Source: Serripes groenlandicus (lineage: Eukaryota; Mollusca; Bivalvia; Cardiida; Cardiidae). From it: a DNA stretch of 64,000 bases. The translations under genes and the position numbers were made by a program. Below, one piece after another: positions 29,600-40,615 of this stretch (position 1 is its first letter; each line of letters starts with the position of its first letter). The notes under the pieces are model-generated. The model was not told the origin of the DNA. It worked only from the letters and a program-made list of their open reading frames with translations, and searched no databases. The DNA lies in assembly GCA_031761405.1 (NCBI GenBank), contig JASEVX010000001.1, positions 41,692,542 through 41,756,541 of the forward strand, in the 5' to 3' direction.

Positions 29600-30600
29600 A
29601 CAGAAGAGATTGTTCATCTTGGAATATAAACTTTGTAATGTACCAGTTTAGCATGTTTGTAAAAAGCTTCGGCGAAGTCTGTTCAGTATGAGTAAAGATG
29701 GCCTTCATTCTAAAGGTTTGAATCCACTCACTTGTAAGAAAATATACACTTCTGTCATACTTCCGAAAGTGCTATTTGGAACTGAATTACTCTCCATTTC
29801 TTCTAGTAATGACTTAAGTCTATTAGAACGAGCTCATTGATTGTGTATAAAACATGTACAGGGCCTAAAGCATTGTTCTAGGACAAACATTGCACTTGGA
29901 TTAATTGGAAGTTTGCCGATTGAATCAGAAATAGACAAAAGAAAGCTAAATCTCTTTGGACAATTTTGTAACTTGCATAAGTAGCCAGCCGCAAAGAATA
30001 TCTTTTTAGCTCGTCTTTGCTCATATATGACAGGGATATCGGCTTACGGTTTTTTCTAAAATGGTTTCCATTTTGCAAAGGTATAACTTATATGATTTTG
30101 TAGTTGGATATTATAAAAGTTGTAGTTTTACTTCGAAATGATCGTGGAAAAAGATATATTCATTACGAACGGCTGTGGGAAAGTGAAACAAATTATGCAG
30201 ACTTTATACAATACAGACAATTAAAATATTTTACAATATTGTTTCAGTGTAGCTCAATTTAATGCTTACCTTGGATATGTCAAGCCCAATTGTCCGAGAT
30301 GTAATAGAAGCAACCTAGAAACTAGTTTCACACTACATGTTGTAGTAGATTGTGATATGGTTCAAAGAGCACGAATGAAATTCGATACATTTGTTTTGAA
30401 ACACTTTGTTATTAATATGTTTAGGACTTTAACTGCATTGAATAGGATTAAATATGTATGAACAGTTTACTTTGCATGCCTGTCAATCAATTATACATTT
30501 TGCTAGGTGAAAGATATGATGCTTTTGTTAAACTTTCATATAGATGCCTTTATCATGTCTGGTTAATGTATAATATATAAAATATTTTATTAGCGGATAT
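29600..30600 (+). mobile_element. LINE fragment L3, plus strand, many stops
   Basis: Encodes, with stops, SLFSMSKDGLHSKGLNP, KIYTSVILPKVLFGTELL and HVQGLKHCSRTNIALGLIG, matching the post-RT region of the CR1/jockey-like LINEs. A later segment has CPRCNRSNLETSFTLHVV, a Cys-rich C-terminal motif, at about 30290-30350. It lies inside the inverted-duplicate block and postdates it. Confidence 0.75.
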
Positions 30601-30845
30601 GGGGGCCTTCGTCTACGATAGAGGGTTCGCTTTATTTCTGCCTATTGCGTCGTAACAATTTAGCTCCTAGGAGTTGGATACATCTGGCGCATTTTATTCT
30701 GCTTAGCTCATTTATATTGTGTTCCGGCCTATTGTTTGATATATATACTATTCACCAGCAAGCGCTATGGTTGAACAAAGTTGGCGATAAGGAGAGGGCA
30801 TGTTTGCATTATTGATGGTTCTCCCATTCCCTCAATACTATCAAG
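30600..30845. other. Probable LINE 3' untranslated sequence
   Basis: Lies between the end of L3 coding relics and the tail of L4. It begins GATATGGGGGCCTTCGTCTA. No coding sequence. Confidence 0.4.
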
Positions 30846-31260
30846 AAACAAGATACAAGATACAATATACAAAGTTTTATTTTGTAAATAAAGGACTCCG
30901 GCCCACAATACATAACATTTTTTACAACAAATTATGTGAATAACGTATACAATATACATGTTATATTTGTAATTCATTTCTTTTTAAAATACAATATATG
31001 TAATATGAGACTTTTCTTATTTTGGAAGTGTCCTCTAATTGTAGAATATTGTAAAAATTTAAATGATCAGTTCCACCAGAGTACCAAAAAAATAGAAGGT
31101 TTTGACCTAAATCTGAGTATCTAGGGCATTTAAAAAATACATGATATTCATTTTCTAATATAAAAACGTTTTCAATAGTTTGGCGATAAGCACAGTAACG
31201 ATTGTTTCGATCAATATCCATCATAATGTAATACAAATGATCAGATATCTCTGTCAAGAA
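30846..31260 (-). mobile_element. LINE 3' end L4, minus strand
   Basis: The minus strand encodes a C-terminal domain with CAYRQTIENVFILENEYHVF then FKCPRYSDL, the same Cys/IENEYH/CP layout as at 51441-53222 and 15880. Next come a short 3' UTR and a tail of repeated TTGTATC units (TTGTATATTGTATCTTGTAT at the left edge). Short 3' tandem repeats are typical of CR1-type LINEs. Confidence 0.8.
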
Positions 31261-31290
31261 ATGGTCGGATACACATAATGTCTTTAATGT

Positions 31291-31322
31291 CTGGGACGAC
31301 TAATACGTATAAGTCGTCCCAG
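31291..31322. repeat. 32-bp near-perfect palindrome
   Basis: CTGGGACGACTAATAC pairs with GTATAAGTCGTCCCAG with one mismatched pair. TAATGT precedes it directly and follows it after one base, so it may be another terminal-repeat-only insertion. Confidence 0.5.
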
Positions 31323-31555
31323 CTAATGTGTAATATAATATGACCTTATGATTGCCTGCATCTTTTCCTGGTAACCGACTTGTATATAAAATACATTATG
31401 CATCATTGTTTCTCTCACTCTCACAATCTTTCTTTCGCTCTCTCTTTCTCTCTCACTTTCTTTTCTTGCATCTGTTTGTTTTTGTAATGGTGAATTGTGT
31501 TCTGTTTGTATTGTTTGTATAATCTTCAAATATGGAGGAAATAAAGATGATAATA

Positions 31556-31628
31556 ATGCCGCGTTTTTACGCTGTTTATAAACATACCGCTTGTTTATTA
31601 TTGTCACACATGTTATATGACATTATTG
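31556..31628 (+). repeat. Inverted-duplicate block, piece 2
   Basis: Shares TTTACGCTGTTTATAAACAT, ACCGCTTGTTTATTAT and CACACATGTTATATG with the inverse of about 44655-44725. Confidence 0.85.
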
Positions 31629-31673
31629 GGATTCGCTAGGCTAGGTATCCCTTATTGTCATGCGTTTCCGTCT

Positions 31674-31677
<4 letters not shown>

Positions 31678-31710
<33 letters not shown>
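31678..31710. repeat. (TG)n microsatellite
   Basis: About 16 TG dinucleotides, with impure TCTG on both sides. Confidence 0.95.
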
Positions 31711-31712
<2 letters not shown>

Positions 31713-31849
31713 TGTCAGTGTGTCCAAATATTTGTAAGTCACAGCTCTACAGTCAAAACTGACGGATCGATTCTAATGAAACTTGGTGAACAGGTGCCAA
31801 ATAAGCTCAGGGTGTGCGCGTTTGAGTTTCGTTGCTAAGGAACCATCCG

Positions 31850-32220
31850 TTGCTATGCAGCTATCAACAAAGAGCGTTTTAAGAACAAAAAACATTTTTC
31901 TATGTTCTCCTACAGTGTTGAATGTGGAGAGCTGAAACTTCGGTTATAGATACTTCAAGATATTTAGAAAAAACGTATCAGTTACGATTTTTGATTTAGG
32001 CCTTTGTTTTCAAATGGTAGCCTTTCAAACATAGCCGTTGCTATGCAGCTAGCAGATAAACGCGTTTTAAGGACCCTAATCATTTTTTTATCTTCTCCTA
32101 CACTTTTAATTGAAGAGAGCTGAAACTTTAGTTATAGATACTTCCAGATAAAATATATCCGTTACGATTTTTGATTTAGGCCTTTGTTTCCAAATGATAG
32201 CCTTTCAAAGATAGGGTATT
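31850..32220. repeat. Two-copy tandem repeat, about 184 bp
   Basis: CCGTTGCTATGCAGCTA, GCGTTTTAAG, TTCTCCTACA, GAGAGCTGAAACTT, TTATAGATACTTC and TACGATTTTTGATTTAGGCC occur in order at about 31850-32030 and 32034-32215. The second copy has small deletions. Confidence 0.85.
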
Positions 32221-32285
32221 TTTACAGTCCTTTTTTACTTCATTCGCCCCTAGCCCTGCAGTGGTAGTATTCAGTAGCGATTTTA

Positions 32286-32567
32286 TTGCACCATCTCATA
32301 GAGCTATTGAAGAGCTACACAATGTTCGCTTACGTCATTGAACTCCGAGATTGGGTTTCCGAGATAGAGCCGGAAGTTTGCGATATATGGAAATGCGAAA
32401 ATAACCAAGTGGAAAGGGTTGAATGTAGACGGAAGCGTCTTGGCATGGTGACAAAACATGGTTTGTTGACCAGAGAGTGTTTTTACAAGGTGCACACTTT
32501 TCACCAGTGTTCACCAAGTCACCACAATAGGGACCCTATCACAATAGTTCTACATATATATATGTAA
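32286..32567 (+). other. Unrecognised 93-codon open frame
   Basis: The frame from 32286, or from the second ATG at 32322 (MFAYVIELRDW), encodes an acidic stretch with EIEPEVCDIWKCENN and ends in repeat-like sequence. No domain is recognised and no splice sites define it. It may be chance, and is listed because it is unique in the window and not low-complexity. Confidence 0.2.
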
Positions 32568-32599
32568 AGGCGAATCCCACGTCGCCTACCGACTTGTAC

Positions 32600-32760
32600 A
32601 ATATATAAGTCCATTTCGTAAACATGCCTTCTTATTGTACTATTAATTGTGAACTCTTCAATATTTTGGAAGTGACTGGTCGTCCAAGCAGTTGAGGTTT
32701 ACTCGATACAATGTTAAGTCACCGATGATAACCAAGGGTTACGCATCGTATAATCTTGGG
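32600..32760 (+). repeat. Inverted-duplicate block, piece 3
   Basis: Shares TATATAAGTCCATTTCGTAA, GGTCGTCCAAGCAGTTGAGG and TTTACTCGATACAATGTTA with the inverse of about 44505-44655. Confidence 0.88.
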
Positions 32761-32764
32761 TTAC

Positions 32765-33340
32765 CCGTATTCCTATAATAAACAAGACGAATTTTGATGC
32801 TAAGCATCAAAGACGCCGCGCATGATTTTAAAGCATGACTTAAAGGGAAGCAGATGCAGTTCAATACATTTAAATAACCTGTGCAAACGGACAGGATGTA
32901 AATATTTTGAACAAGAAGGCCAAATGTACCTTTATCTTAAACAAGAAGTCCAAGATGTTCCTTTATTGCTCACATGGATACCATAGTCTATAGTAAAATG
33001 TTATCAAGAGCAAAAAGAGTCCATTTTGACGAAGGGATTATACACTTTATATGCTACGATCTATGTGATATTCAGCATGTGAAGTTTAGTCGTGAAATGA
33101 CAAGTTAAGTCTTCAAACCATTTGGTTTACCGTTTGGAAGGAGAGAGGGAAGTCTATTCTCCTTCAAGTTGAGCAGAAGTATGATAACAAGAAACGAGAG
33201 TATATAAACAAAAAATATAAATAAAAAGAAAAAGTTCTCATGTATAGTCAACATATAGCAAGAATACATTGGTCTGAATGAACAACTGTACATGGGGAGG
33301 AACGTTTTAAGTTTAGTAATACAACAGAAATAAATAGGAA
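32765..33340. other. Unassigned sequence
   Basis: Contains a local repeat (GAACAAGAAGGCCAAATGTAC / AAACAAGAAGTCCAAGATGT, 32908 and 32938). A minus-strand frame at 33105-33485 is rich in Phe/Ile and has no recognisable family. Confidence 0.3.
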
Positions 33341-33344
33341 AAAA

Positions 33345-33676
33345 CATCACCCGAATCTTTTTTCTGAGCTCTTCAGAGCAGTAAATCAACTCATAAAAAT
33401 AGCTTAGCCTAGTTAGTTGGGGAACAGTTATTAAAAACAATTTAAATGTGTCTAAAGTTTTGTAACAACGGTAAAAGGTGTACATATTTTGTATTTTGTT
33501 GTTTCTTAAATCAGTTAATACAATTTATTCAATTATAAAGGCTGTTTTTTCAAACATATTACAGAGTTTTTCTATACAATACTATTTGTTGATTGCTCCC
33601 TTTTCGATTACGTCACCCCATGGAACACAATTAAAACCTATCCCATACTGACGCCGCGCTTCCACGCGGCGTCAAT
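33345..33676 (+). repeat. Dispersed repeat family E, copy 2
   Basis: Matches 760-1097 and ends with the same GC-rich hairpin (GACGCCGCG ... CGCGGCGTC, 33650-33673). It interrupts the inverted-duplicate block between pieces 3 and 4, which shows it is mobile or was inserted as a unit. Confidence 0.7.
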
Positions 33677-33683
33677 AAACTAT

Positions 33684-33960
33684 TCTTTTGTTTCATTGAG
33701 ATGACACAGGTAAACAAACAATTTGTTATAGCTGATACATATCAACCGTTCCACGAGAAAATCAACATTAAGGGACTCTGCGTAATGTATCAACCAAGAT
33801 CAGCCTGCGCAATCCGCGCAGGTTAATTCGGGCCGACATATTCCGTATCAGGGGGATAATGGAAAAGAGTAATGATTCCAGAAACAAAAGATCAACAGGA
33901 GGCGAAAAGTGTATGTCCATGTTAGTCTGCGCGGCATGCTTGGATGTATCGTGCCATTTC
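33684..33960 (+). repeat. Inverted-duplicate block, piece 4, containing a family B MITE
   Basis: TTTGTTTCATTGAGATGACA and CAGGTAA match the inverse of about 44450-44490. A family B copy (33742-33930: CCGTTCCACGAGAAAATCAA, GATCAGCCTGCGCAATCC, GGCCGACATATTCCGT) follows at the same relative place as at 44205-44449. The B copy here is truncated at its right end. Confidence 0.8.
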
Positions 33961-33964
33961 ATTG

Positions 33965-34900
33965 GACAAAATACAAGCATCTGTTTTTGAACATTTTAAT
34001 GTGTAGGAGTCATTCCACACTCCTTTTATGCAATATCGTGGAATCCAATATATGCACAGCTAATTATTTTTGTCTGATCTTAATATAATGAGAGTGTACT
34101 TTTATAGTATAGTATGTATAATGGATTTTGTGTTAATCTTTATCTCGGTGAATTCCTGCAACCGTTGTCATCACCGCTGCTCTTTAATAAATTATTATAC
34201 AGTTACGGAGTAGCTTTTTCTACGACTTGATACGTCAGTAGCGTACAATATATACCAAGATGGAGATGCACGTATGTTAATGCAGGTCTTGGTCTACAGT
34301 GTTCGCATAATGTAGCATGAAGTAGTTTAATAACGGCGAACGTTGCTGTTGTTTAAAGTCGATTATAGTGGGTTAACGATTTAAAAATGCAGGACCGGAA
34401 TCGCACGATTTCCATGTATTTGAATCTCATCAAAGTAAAGGTTAACATTTACGTTTCAGAGCGCTAAGCTAGTGTTACAACACAGTTCGTCTGTTCTGAT
34501 AAACTCTGATCTAGGCTTCTGATGATTATATAGAAGTGGACAGTGAATACAGAAGACCGATAGAGTCTTTCATTTTACGTCCAGGCAATACTACTAATTT
34601 TCATTTGACCTGTTAATCCCCTATGTTTAAGGATTAAAGCGTATTATATAAATGAGCATAGTCTTGGGATGTATATAGTGTTGATGCATCTACATATAGT
34701 GACAACTGCTGGCGTTTGAGTCTTCGCTGTCCGTCTACGAACAGTTTGGTCCTAGGTGTATCTTTTGACAAAATACTTTAACTGTAGCCCCATTCGTTTT
34801 CTATACATTTACTTTTATTATGATCCCGTTGCGTTCATTATCAAGAGTCAATTATATCCCAAATAGATGCCCGGTTCTTCTGAGATGGGCTATAGCTATA
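33965..34900. other. Unassigned AT-rich sequence
   Basis: No gene or shared repeat found in over 900 bases. Confidence 0.35.
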
Positions 34901-34904
34901 TATA

Positions 34905-35046
34905 TACAAAATAATTTCTCCTTTTGCAACAATGTTTTCCACTTTTAGTCATAGGTAATCCATTCAATTATAGAGATATTCTATTTCTTATCAAAATATG
35001 TTCAAAGTCGTCTGCTGAAAAATTGTCGTATGAGGGAAAGGGTTAA
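34905..35046 (-). mobile_element. Family A half-copy A14
   Basis: The right half only: AATTTCTCCTTTTGCAACAA, CACTTTTAGTCATAGGTAAT, CATTCAATTATAGAGATATT, AAGTCGTCTGCTGA and CGTATGAGGGAAAGGGTTAA. Confidence 0.75.
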
Positions 35047-35049
35047 TGC

Positions 35050-35650
35050 ATCGATCAAATCGTATAAAAATTCTTCTTTTTGTTATGATATTTATCAAAT
35101 TGACGGTCAATTATGTCTTTTTCTTCCTTCAATGACCATCCATTCGATTACGTCCTGCAGACTTTACACACTTAAATTACCATGCTGGATACTTCCTTTG
35201 TATGATAACACCCCGCACACGAGCATTGCAACGCTGGCAGCGGATATAAAGGGGAATCTGGTCTTGATCGTGTTGTCATAGTCAATTAAAAAGGCTATGG
35301 GCAGATTAAAATAAAACTGGATTAACAAGGTGGCTTACCTCATTGTTGAGGGATAGCATTCGTAATTCGTATTTACTTTTACAAACATTTCTTGATTACA
35401 TACATACACAACTGCCTGCCTGACCTTAAGTTATGAATTCCAACACAACCGTCCAAACAATAATTTCAGTGCTTTGATTTATTCCTATTAACTTTGTCAA
35501 TAAAATGTTGCCTTGTCTTGTGTTTAAAACTCATTCGCTCATACTTTCGAACACGGGTAGTACCAGCATTGTGAACAATGTAGACCAAGGTCCGCTTTCA
35601 AATTTGTGAAAACTGATCTTAGTTATCATTGTTCGCTACTAATCTATTTA
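35050..35650. other. Unassigned sequence
   Basis: An 83-codon frame at 35030-35281 begins inside the MITE and has no recognisable domain. Confidence 0.3.
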
Positions 35651-35653
35651 TTA

Positions 35654-35858
35654 TTAACCCTTTCGCACATACAAACGTTTGCTTATGCCTCTGCAGCAGA
35701 CGACTTTCGAAATCATTTTGACAAATGGAGAAATTGATTTAAACGAGTAATTTCTCCTTTTGCCACAATGTTTTCGTCTCTATGCAATAGTTACACATTT
35801 ACTTATAGAGATTTTCCATATTTTTATGATGCAGAATTGTTGTATGTGGGAAAGGGCT
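35654..35858 (-). mobile_element. Family A MITE, copy A15
   Basis: TTAACCCTTTCGCACATACA, CTCTGCAGCAGACGACTTTC, AATTTCTCCTTTTGCCACAA and TTGTATGTGGGAAAGGGCT. The hairpin is partly decayed, and a deletion removed the second GTCTGCTGC. Confidence 0.78.
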
Positions 35859-35925
35859 ATGCACTAAATAGGTGCATCTTAAAAGCAAGGATGATAATTC
35901 TTATCTCAGGCATTTTCACGGAAAA

Positions 35926-36066
35926 GGTTATTACCCTTTTCACACACGCAACACAACTACAGTAGACGACTCTGAAAAATATATAGGCAAAGTTATGGTT
36001 AATCTCTATAAATTACAGTATCATTATTGGAAAAAGTTCAAGACATTGTGGACAAAATAGTAATAT
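35926..36066 (+). mobile_element. Family A left-half fragment
   Basis: TTACCCTTTTCACACACGCA, a CAGTAGACGACTCTGAAAAA arm and TATAGGCAAAGTTATGG. It lacks a recognisable right end. Confidence 0.5.
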
Positions 36067-36182
36067 AGCCCTAGGTACATCTTTTGTTAACAAAACTAGA
36101 ACTTTTTCGCCAGTTTACCGTCAAGTGATACCATCTACGGAGAGTCAGTAAGACCCGGAAATAAACAGACTCGGCTATACGC

Positions 36183-36409
36183 TTAACCCTTTCCCACATA
36201 CAACAAATCTGCAGCAGACGACTTTCAAAACATATTGACAAAACCTGAAAATATCGATAAAATACAGCTGAATTGTTAAATAAAGATGAAAACATTGTGG
36301 CCACAGGAGAAATTGCTCATCATGAGCAATTTCACCTTTGGCCAGAATGTTTTCAAAAGTCGTCTGCTGCTATTGCGTCAAACTGCGTCTAGAGGTGGGA
36401 AAGGGTTAA
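36183..36409 (+). mobile_element. Family A MITE, copy A16 (full length)
   Basis: TTAACCCTTTCCCACATACA to GAGGTGGGAAAGGGTTAAA, with GCAGCAGACGACTTTC and the hairpin GAAATTGCTCATCATGAGCA. This subgroup has CCCACATACAACAAATC instead of CCCTCATACGACAATTC at the end. Confidence 0.88.
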
Positions 36410-36744
36410 ACGAGGTGTTAAATGTCATGGTGATTATACAAAGTCGAAGGATCTAAGCAGGATAGGGTTAATTACAACGCGTGGTTCTTATTCTAGTAAG
36501 CTGGACGCGTGACAATATCCTTCAGCCATCTTAATGGTGTTCGTCATTTCCGGGAAAATATCCCTGGAAATAGTCCACGACGAAGAGAGTCTGTGCGTGA
36601 CTTTTTTCAATATTCAGAATATATACCAATCAGTCTCTTGTTGACGGATATCCCAAGTCTAAATACGATATGTTTTATTTGTTTATTCGCACTTGCCATT
36701 GATAGAAAAAACGAATCATTACATCTCCATTGCAAATGTTATCC

Positions 36745-36968
36745 ATTCCTTCACCACCTGCAGGCGCATTTTGAAGCACTAGCTGCAGACGACTTTTGAA
36801 AACAGTGTGGTCAAAGGTGAAATTGCTCATGAGGAGCCACTTCTTCTGGACACAATGCTTTCAACTTTGTTTAACAATTAAGCTATCTTTTATGGAGAAT
36901 TTTAGGTTTTTGTCACTATGTTTCCAAAGTCATCTGCTACAGATTTGTTGTATGTGGGAAAGGGTTAA
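36745..36968 (-). mobile_element. Family A MITE, copy A17
   Basis: CTGCAGACGACTTTTGAAAA, GAAATTGCTCATGAGGAGCC and AAGTCATCTGCTACAGATTT, ending TGTATGTGGGAAAGGGTTAA. Confidence 0.75.
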
Positions 36969-36999
36969 ACTAAATCCGAAATTAAGATATTGAATAATT

Positions 37000-37255
37000 A
37001 CAGTGGTAACAATCCCTGATAAAAGGCATGCGGTATTCTGAATGCGGAATGCAATTGTAGGTTATAAGTTAAAACAAGAAATATCTTCAAAAAAGATAAA
37101 CGGCGATCAATATGAGAAAACACTAAGAAATGGAACATGCGCATATTATTTGATATTTTGTCTTACTTATTAGAATGACAGAAAACAATAACGTTAAATA
37201 TGTAATATTTGGTTTATAAATGTTTAAGTTCATATGTATACTTTGGTTTTGATAT
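37000..37255. other. Unassigned AT-rich sequence
   Basis: No gene seen. It leads into the GA microsatellite. Confidence 0.3.
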
Positions 37256-37256
37256 G

Positions 37257-37399
<143 letters not shown>

Positions 37400-37888
37400 T
37401 TGCCTCTGCCGGGAAGCAAAACACAGACCTTTCACATCCATTACGCTAGCGCGACATGACGTTATTTCTTTCAAGGCCGAGAATTAATTACATGACTGGA
37501 GATGAGGCGAGGCTCCCAAGAGGTGTATTATGTTACACAGTATAAGTTTCAATTGACGATAAATAACTGAAAACTTTTCATGTTTCAAAAATAATTAATA
37601 ATTTGCTCTTAAATATTATATTTCATACGTTTTCGCAGATTTCTTTCTCTGAAATTTATTTCTTAAGGAATACAATTAAAGGTTAGCATGCATAACATTT
37701 CATTTTAAAATTTCACCTTATTAGTGCCTCTCGTGGGATCGCCAACTTAACTATGAACCAATCAAAACGTTTCATTTCCTTTATTTCTTCGATATTATTC
37801 ATTAAATACAACATTTGATTGGTCTACAATCTAGATAATTTGTTTAACATCTAGGTCAAAACCCACGTTAGTCAGCTATCGCCGAAAA
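37400..37888. other. Unassigned AT-rich sequence
   Basis: No supported gene or repeat. Confidence 0.3.
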
Positions 37889-37892
37889 AAAT

Positions 37893-38116
37893 GTATCCCA
37901 CATACAACAAATCCGCAGCAGACGACGAAGAAAAAATCTCAACAATAATATGAAAAATCTCCCTAAATGAAGATATACTTATTGAATAGAGTTAAAAGCA
38001 TAGTGAGAAAAGGAGAAATTGCTCGTGTTGAGCAATTTCTCCATTTGTCAACATGTTTTTAAAAATCCGTCAGCTGCAGAGGCGTCAGAAAGCGTCTATA
38101 TAAGGGAAATTGTTAA
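37893..38116 (+). mobile_element. Family A MITE, copy A18
   Basis: CCCACATACAACAAATCCGC, AGCAGACGACG and the hairpin GGAGAAATTGCTCGTGTTGA with its partner. The end is GTCTATATAAGGGAAATTGT, where the terminal GGGTTAA is mutated. Confidence 0.8.
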
Positions 38117-38119
38117 ACC

Positions 38120-39480
38120 AAACAGAGGGATAATTAGGTGACAGGTGAAGAAATTGTTCTATAAATAAATAATTTAAAAAAAAACCTTTTCGCTTAATCA
38201 ATTCAGTATTGCGTGGTATCGTTGTGTTAACAAGTTGTTCTTTTGATGTGTAATATGGTGACGGATGGTGTCAGTCTATTTAGAGAATATTTATGCGATT
38301 GAAATATGCATGAATTAAACCTTCCTACATCCGGTATCACCACCACTGATTTTGACAGATTATTTGATAAGTATGGACTGATCTTTGATACACAGCGAAC
38401 AGGTCCTGTTTTTGCTTAGAAACCACTGGTTCACTTCTGGTAATTACATATGATCTAGATGAAACAAGAACTCTTTGTATTTATAATTAATATTCAGAAG
38501 AAAAATGCCTGCAAAAGAAATATAATATCTGACTGACACAAACTGCGCGAGTATTGGTTAAGTCATCGAGCGTGATAAATATAAGCTTACAGCTTGTTTC
38601 GCATCGAGGTAAAGTAAATAAGTTTAAACTAAGAAAAGGAAATGGTTTAATTGCTCGTAGTGAATTTTTTTCTCATTTTATTTCCCAATTATTTTCTCCT
38701 ATAAAGTAGCCCCACTGGGGTATTTCTGTTATGGCAGCTGAAAAGGGTATACTTAAGCCGTTTATTGTACCTAAAAGAGTATTTATGTCTTATCTACTTT
38801 TAAAGAATGGATGTTTAAGATAAACTTTTGATAGTTTATAAGCATGAACAATAGATAAACGCTATTATTGATCAACTTATGCTTTCCGACTGACGTAACG
38901 TTAATACTGGTGGTTACGGTGAACAGACCTTAACTACAGCGATACTTGACTTCAAACTTGCTGATTAACATTTGCTCAAATCTAAGCATTTCAAAATCGA
39001 CAGATGTAGCTCTTCCGATTGTGAATGCTGCAACAATCTGACCAGTGAACCCCTCCCCTACTGATCTTCAATTTAATCTAATCTGAGCTCTCTGTTTCAT
39101 ACTAGTGTACGATTATATGTCTTTCTTCTTCATTGTTGCACTAGTTATGCTTTAAATTTTAAATTATAAAGACTCGCCATAAGTGGCATGCGTTTGAGCC
39201 CGGCCCATGATGTACTCGAACTAGGTATTTTTGCATTCATTAAAAATAACTCTTACACGAAACACTATGACGTATAAGAAACGCATATTTGTTACGGTTA
39301 AACGGAAACAGAAATATGCCAAACCTCCAGACATGTGATTAGGTAGGTATCTTGAATCTACGTGAAGGTGTAGGGCTATGCTATTGAAATCAGTAGGGCT
39401 ACAATTATAGTGTTTAATTAGAGAATACATATAAACCTATTCGAATGTAAACTAGACTGTGAATACTTCGTATTCGTGTT
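38120..39480. other. Long stretch without a recognisable gene or repeat
   Basis: About 1.36 kb of AT-rich DNA. A weak family A-like phrase (AATTGCTCGTAGTGAATTTT at 38650) is the only familiar piece. The 69-codon minus-strand frame at 39221-39430 is unrecognised. Confidence 0.4.
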
Positions 39481-39481
39481 A

Positions 39482-39680
39482 ATTGATTGATTGATTGTTT
39501 TGGTGTTTTACGCCGCTTTCAACACTTATTCAGTTATATCAAGGCGTTTCCTTGGTTAGTTACCAGTACTACTGGTCCAATTATCCTGACAACAGCCCGT
39601 CAGTCGTAATGCTAACCCCGCTACCCTGAGCGCCATGGGAGAGAAGTCATTACTACCATTTTAAGTATTCGTGCTCACTT
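39482..39680 (-). mobile_element. SINE, inverted copy
   Basis: TTGATTGATTGTTTTGGTGT, TTTACGCCGCTTTCAACACT and TATTCAGTTATATC form the reversed tail. The body has AATTATCCTGACAACAGCCC and TACCCTGAGCGCCATGGGAG. Confidence 0.78.
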
Positions 39681-39754
39681 AACGCATATGTTACACGACA
39701 CAACAGCGCGAGTCGTTGTTCAAAATAACGATCGGAAAGAATTGTGCCAATGCC

Positions 39755-40200
39755 GATCTCATTTAAAACCATGTATTAAAATCACCACCTTTAAGGAATC
39801 TGCTATATGCCCATCTCATTTAAAAGCGTGTTTGAACTCACCTCCCTCAAAGGCCGATCTTATATAAAAGCATGTTTTGAAGTCACTACCTTCAAAGGCC
39901 GGGAATCTGCTATGTCACTCTCTTTAAAAAGCAAGTATTGAACTCACCACCTGCAAAGGCCGGGAATCTGCTATGCCGATCTCATTTAAAAGCATGTATT
40001 GAATTCACCACCTTCAAGCAAACGCTATGCCCATCTCATTTAAAAGCATGTATTAAAATCACCACCTTTAAAGGAATCTGCTATGCCGATCTCATTAAAA
40101 AACGTATTTTGAACTCACCTTCCTCAAAGGAATCTGCTATGCCGATCTTATATAAAAGCATGTTTTGAAGTCACCACCTTCAAAGGAATCTGCTGTAAAA
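39755..40200. repeat. Tandem repeat of about 58 bp, roughly eight units
   Basis: Units contain GGAATCTGCTATGCC, GATCTCATTTAAAAGCATGT and a TGAACTCACCACCTTCAAAG-type segment. Sequence and spacing vary (insertions of GGCC, loss of the central word). Confidence 0.88.
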
Positions 40201-40263
40201 TGTAAGACCGGCGCACCATCTCGATCCCGCATGCTACGTTCATGGTAAATCTTTGACAAAATA

Positions 40264-40450
40264 TGAGCCGAGTAAACCATGCCTCTGCATAATGTATCGA
40301 CCCGGATCAGCCTGCGAAATCCGCAGAGACTGGTCCGGGCCGACACATCCCTCAGGGGGATAGAGGAAAATCCACAGGAGGCAAACATTATCTGTCCGGT
40401 TTAGTCTACGCGGCATGCTTAGGTTGCTCCTGGTCGATACTTTACTTTTA
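40264..40450 (+). mobile_element. Family B MITE, copy B4
   Basis: TGCATAATGTATCGACCCGG, ATCAGCCTGCGAAATCCGCA, a GACTGGTCCGGGCCGACACA segment, CCACAGGAGGC and GGCATGCTTAGG are present. The right end decays into TACTTTTACTTTACTTTACT. Confidence 0.75.
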
Positions 40451-40562
40451 CTTTACTTTACTGTTAACATAGTGTAAAATGTCACAACGAAATATATTTC
40501 AATGTCTTTTATGCTCATATGCTATTATGCCTAATTTTTTAATTCGATCGTTTTACTCCTGG

Positions 40563-40572
40563 TTTCCCCCTT

Positions 40573-40615
<43 letters not shown>

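Noticed and set aside
31617..31838. 73-codon frame with a VCVCVC run
   Set aside because: It runs through the (TG)n microsatellite and dispersed repeat sequence.
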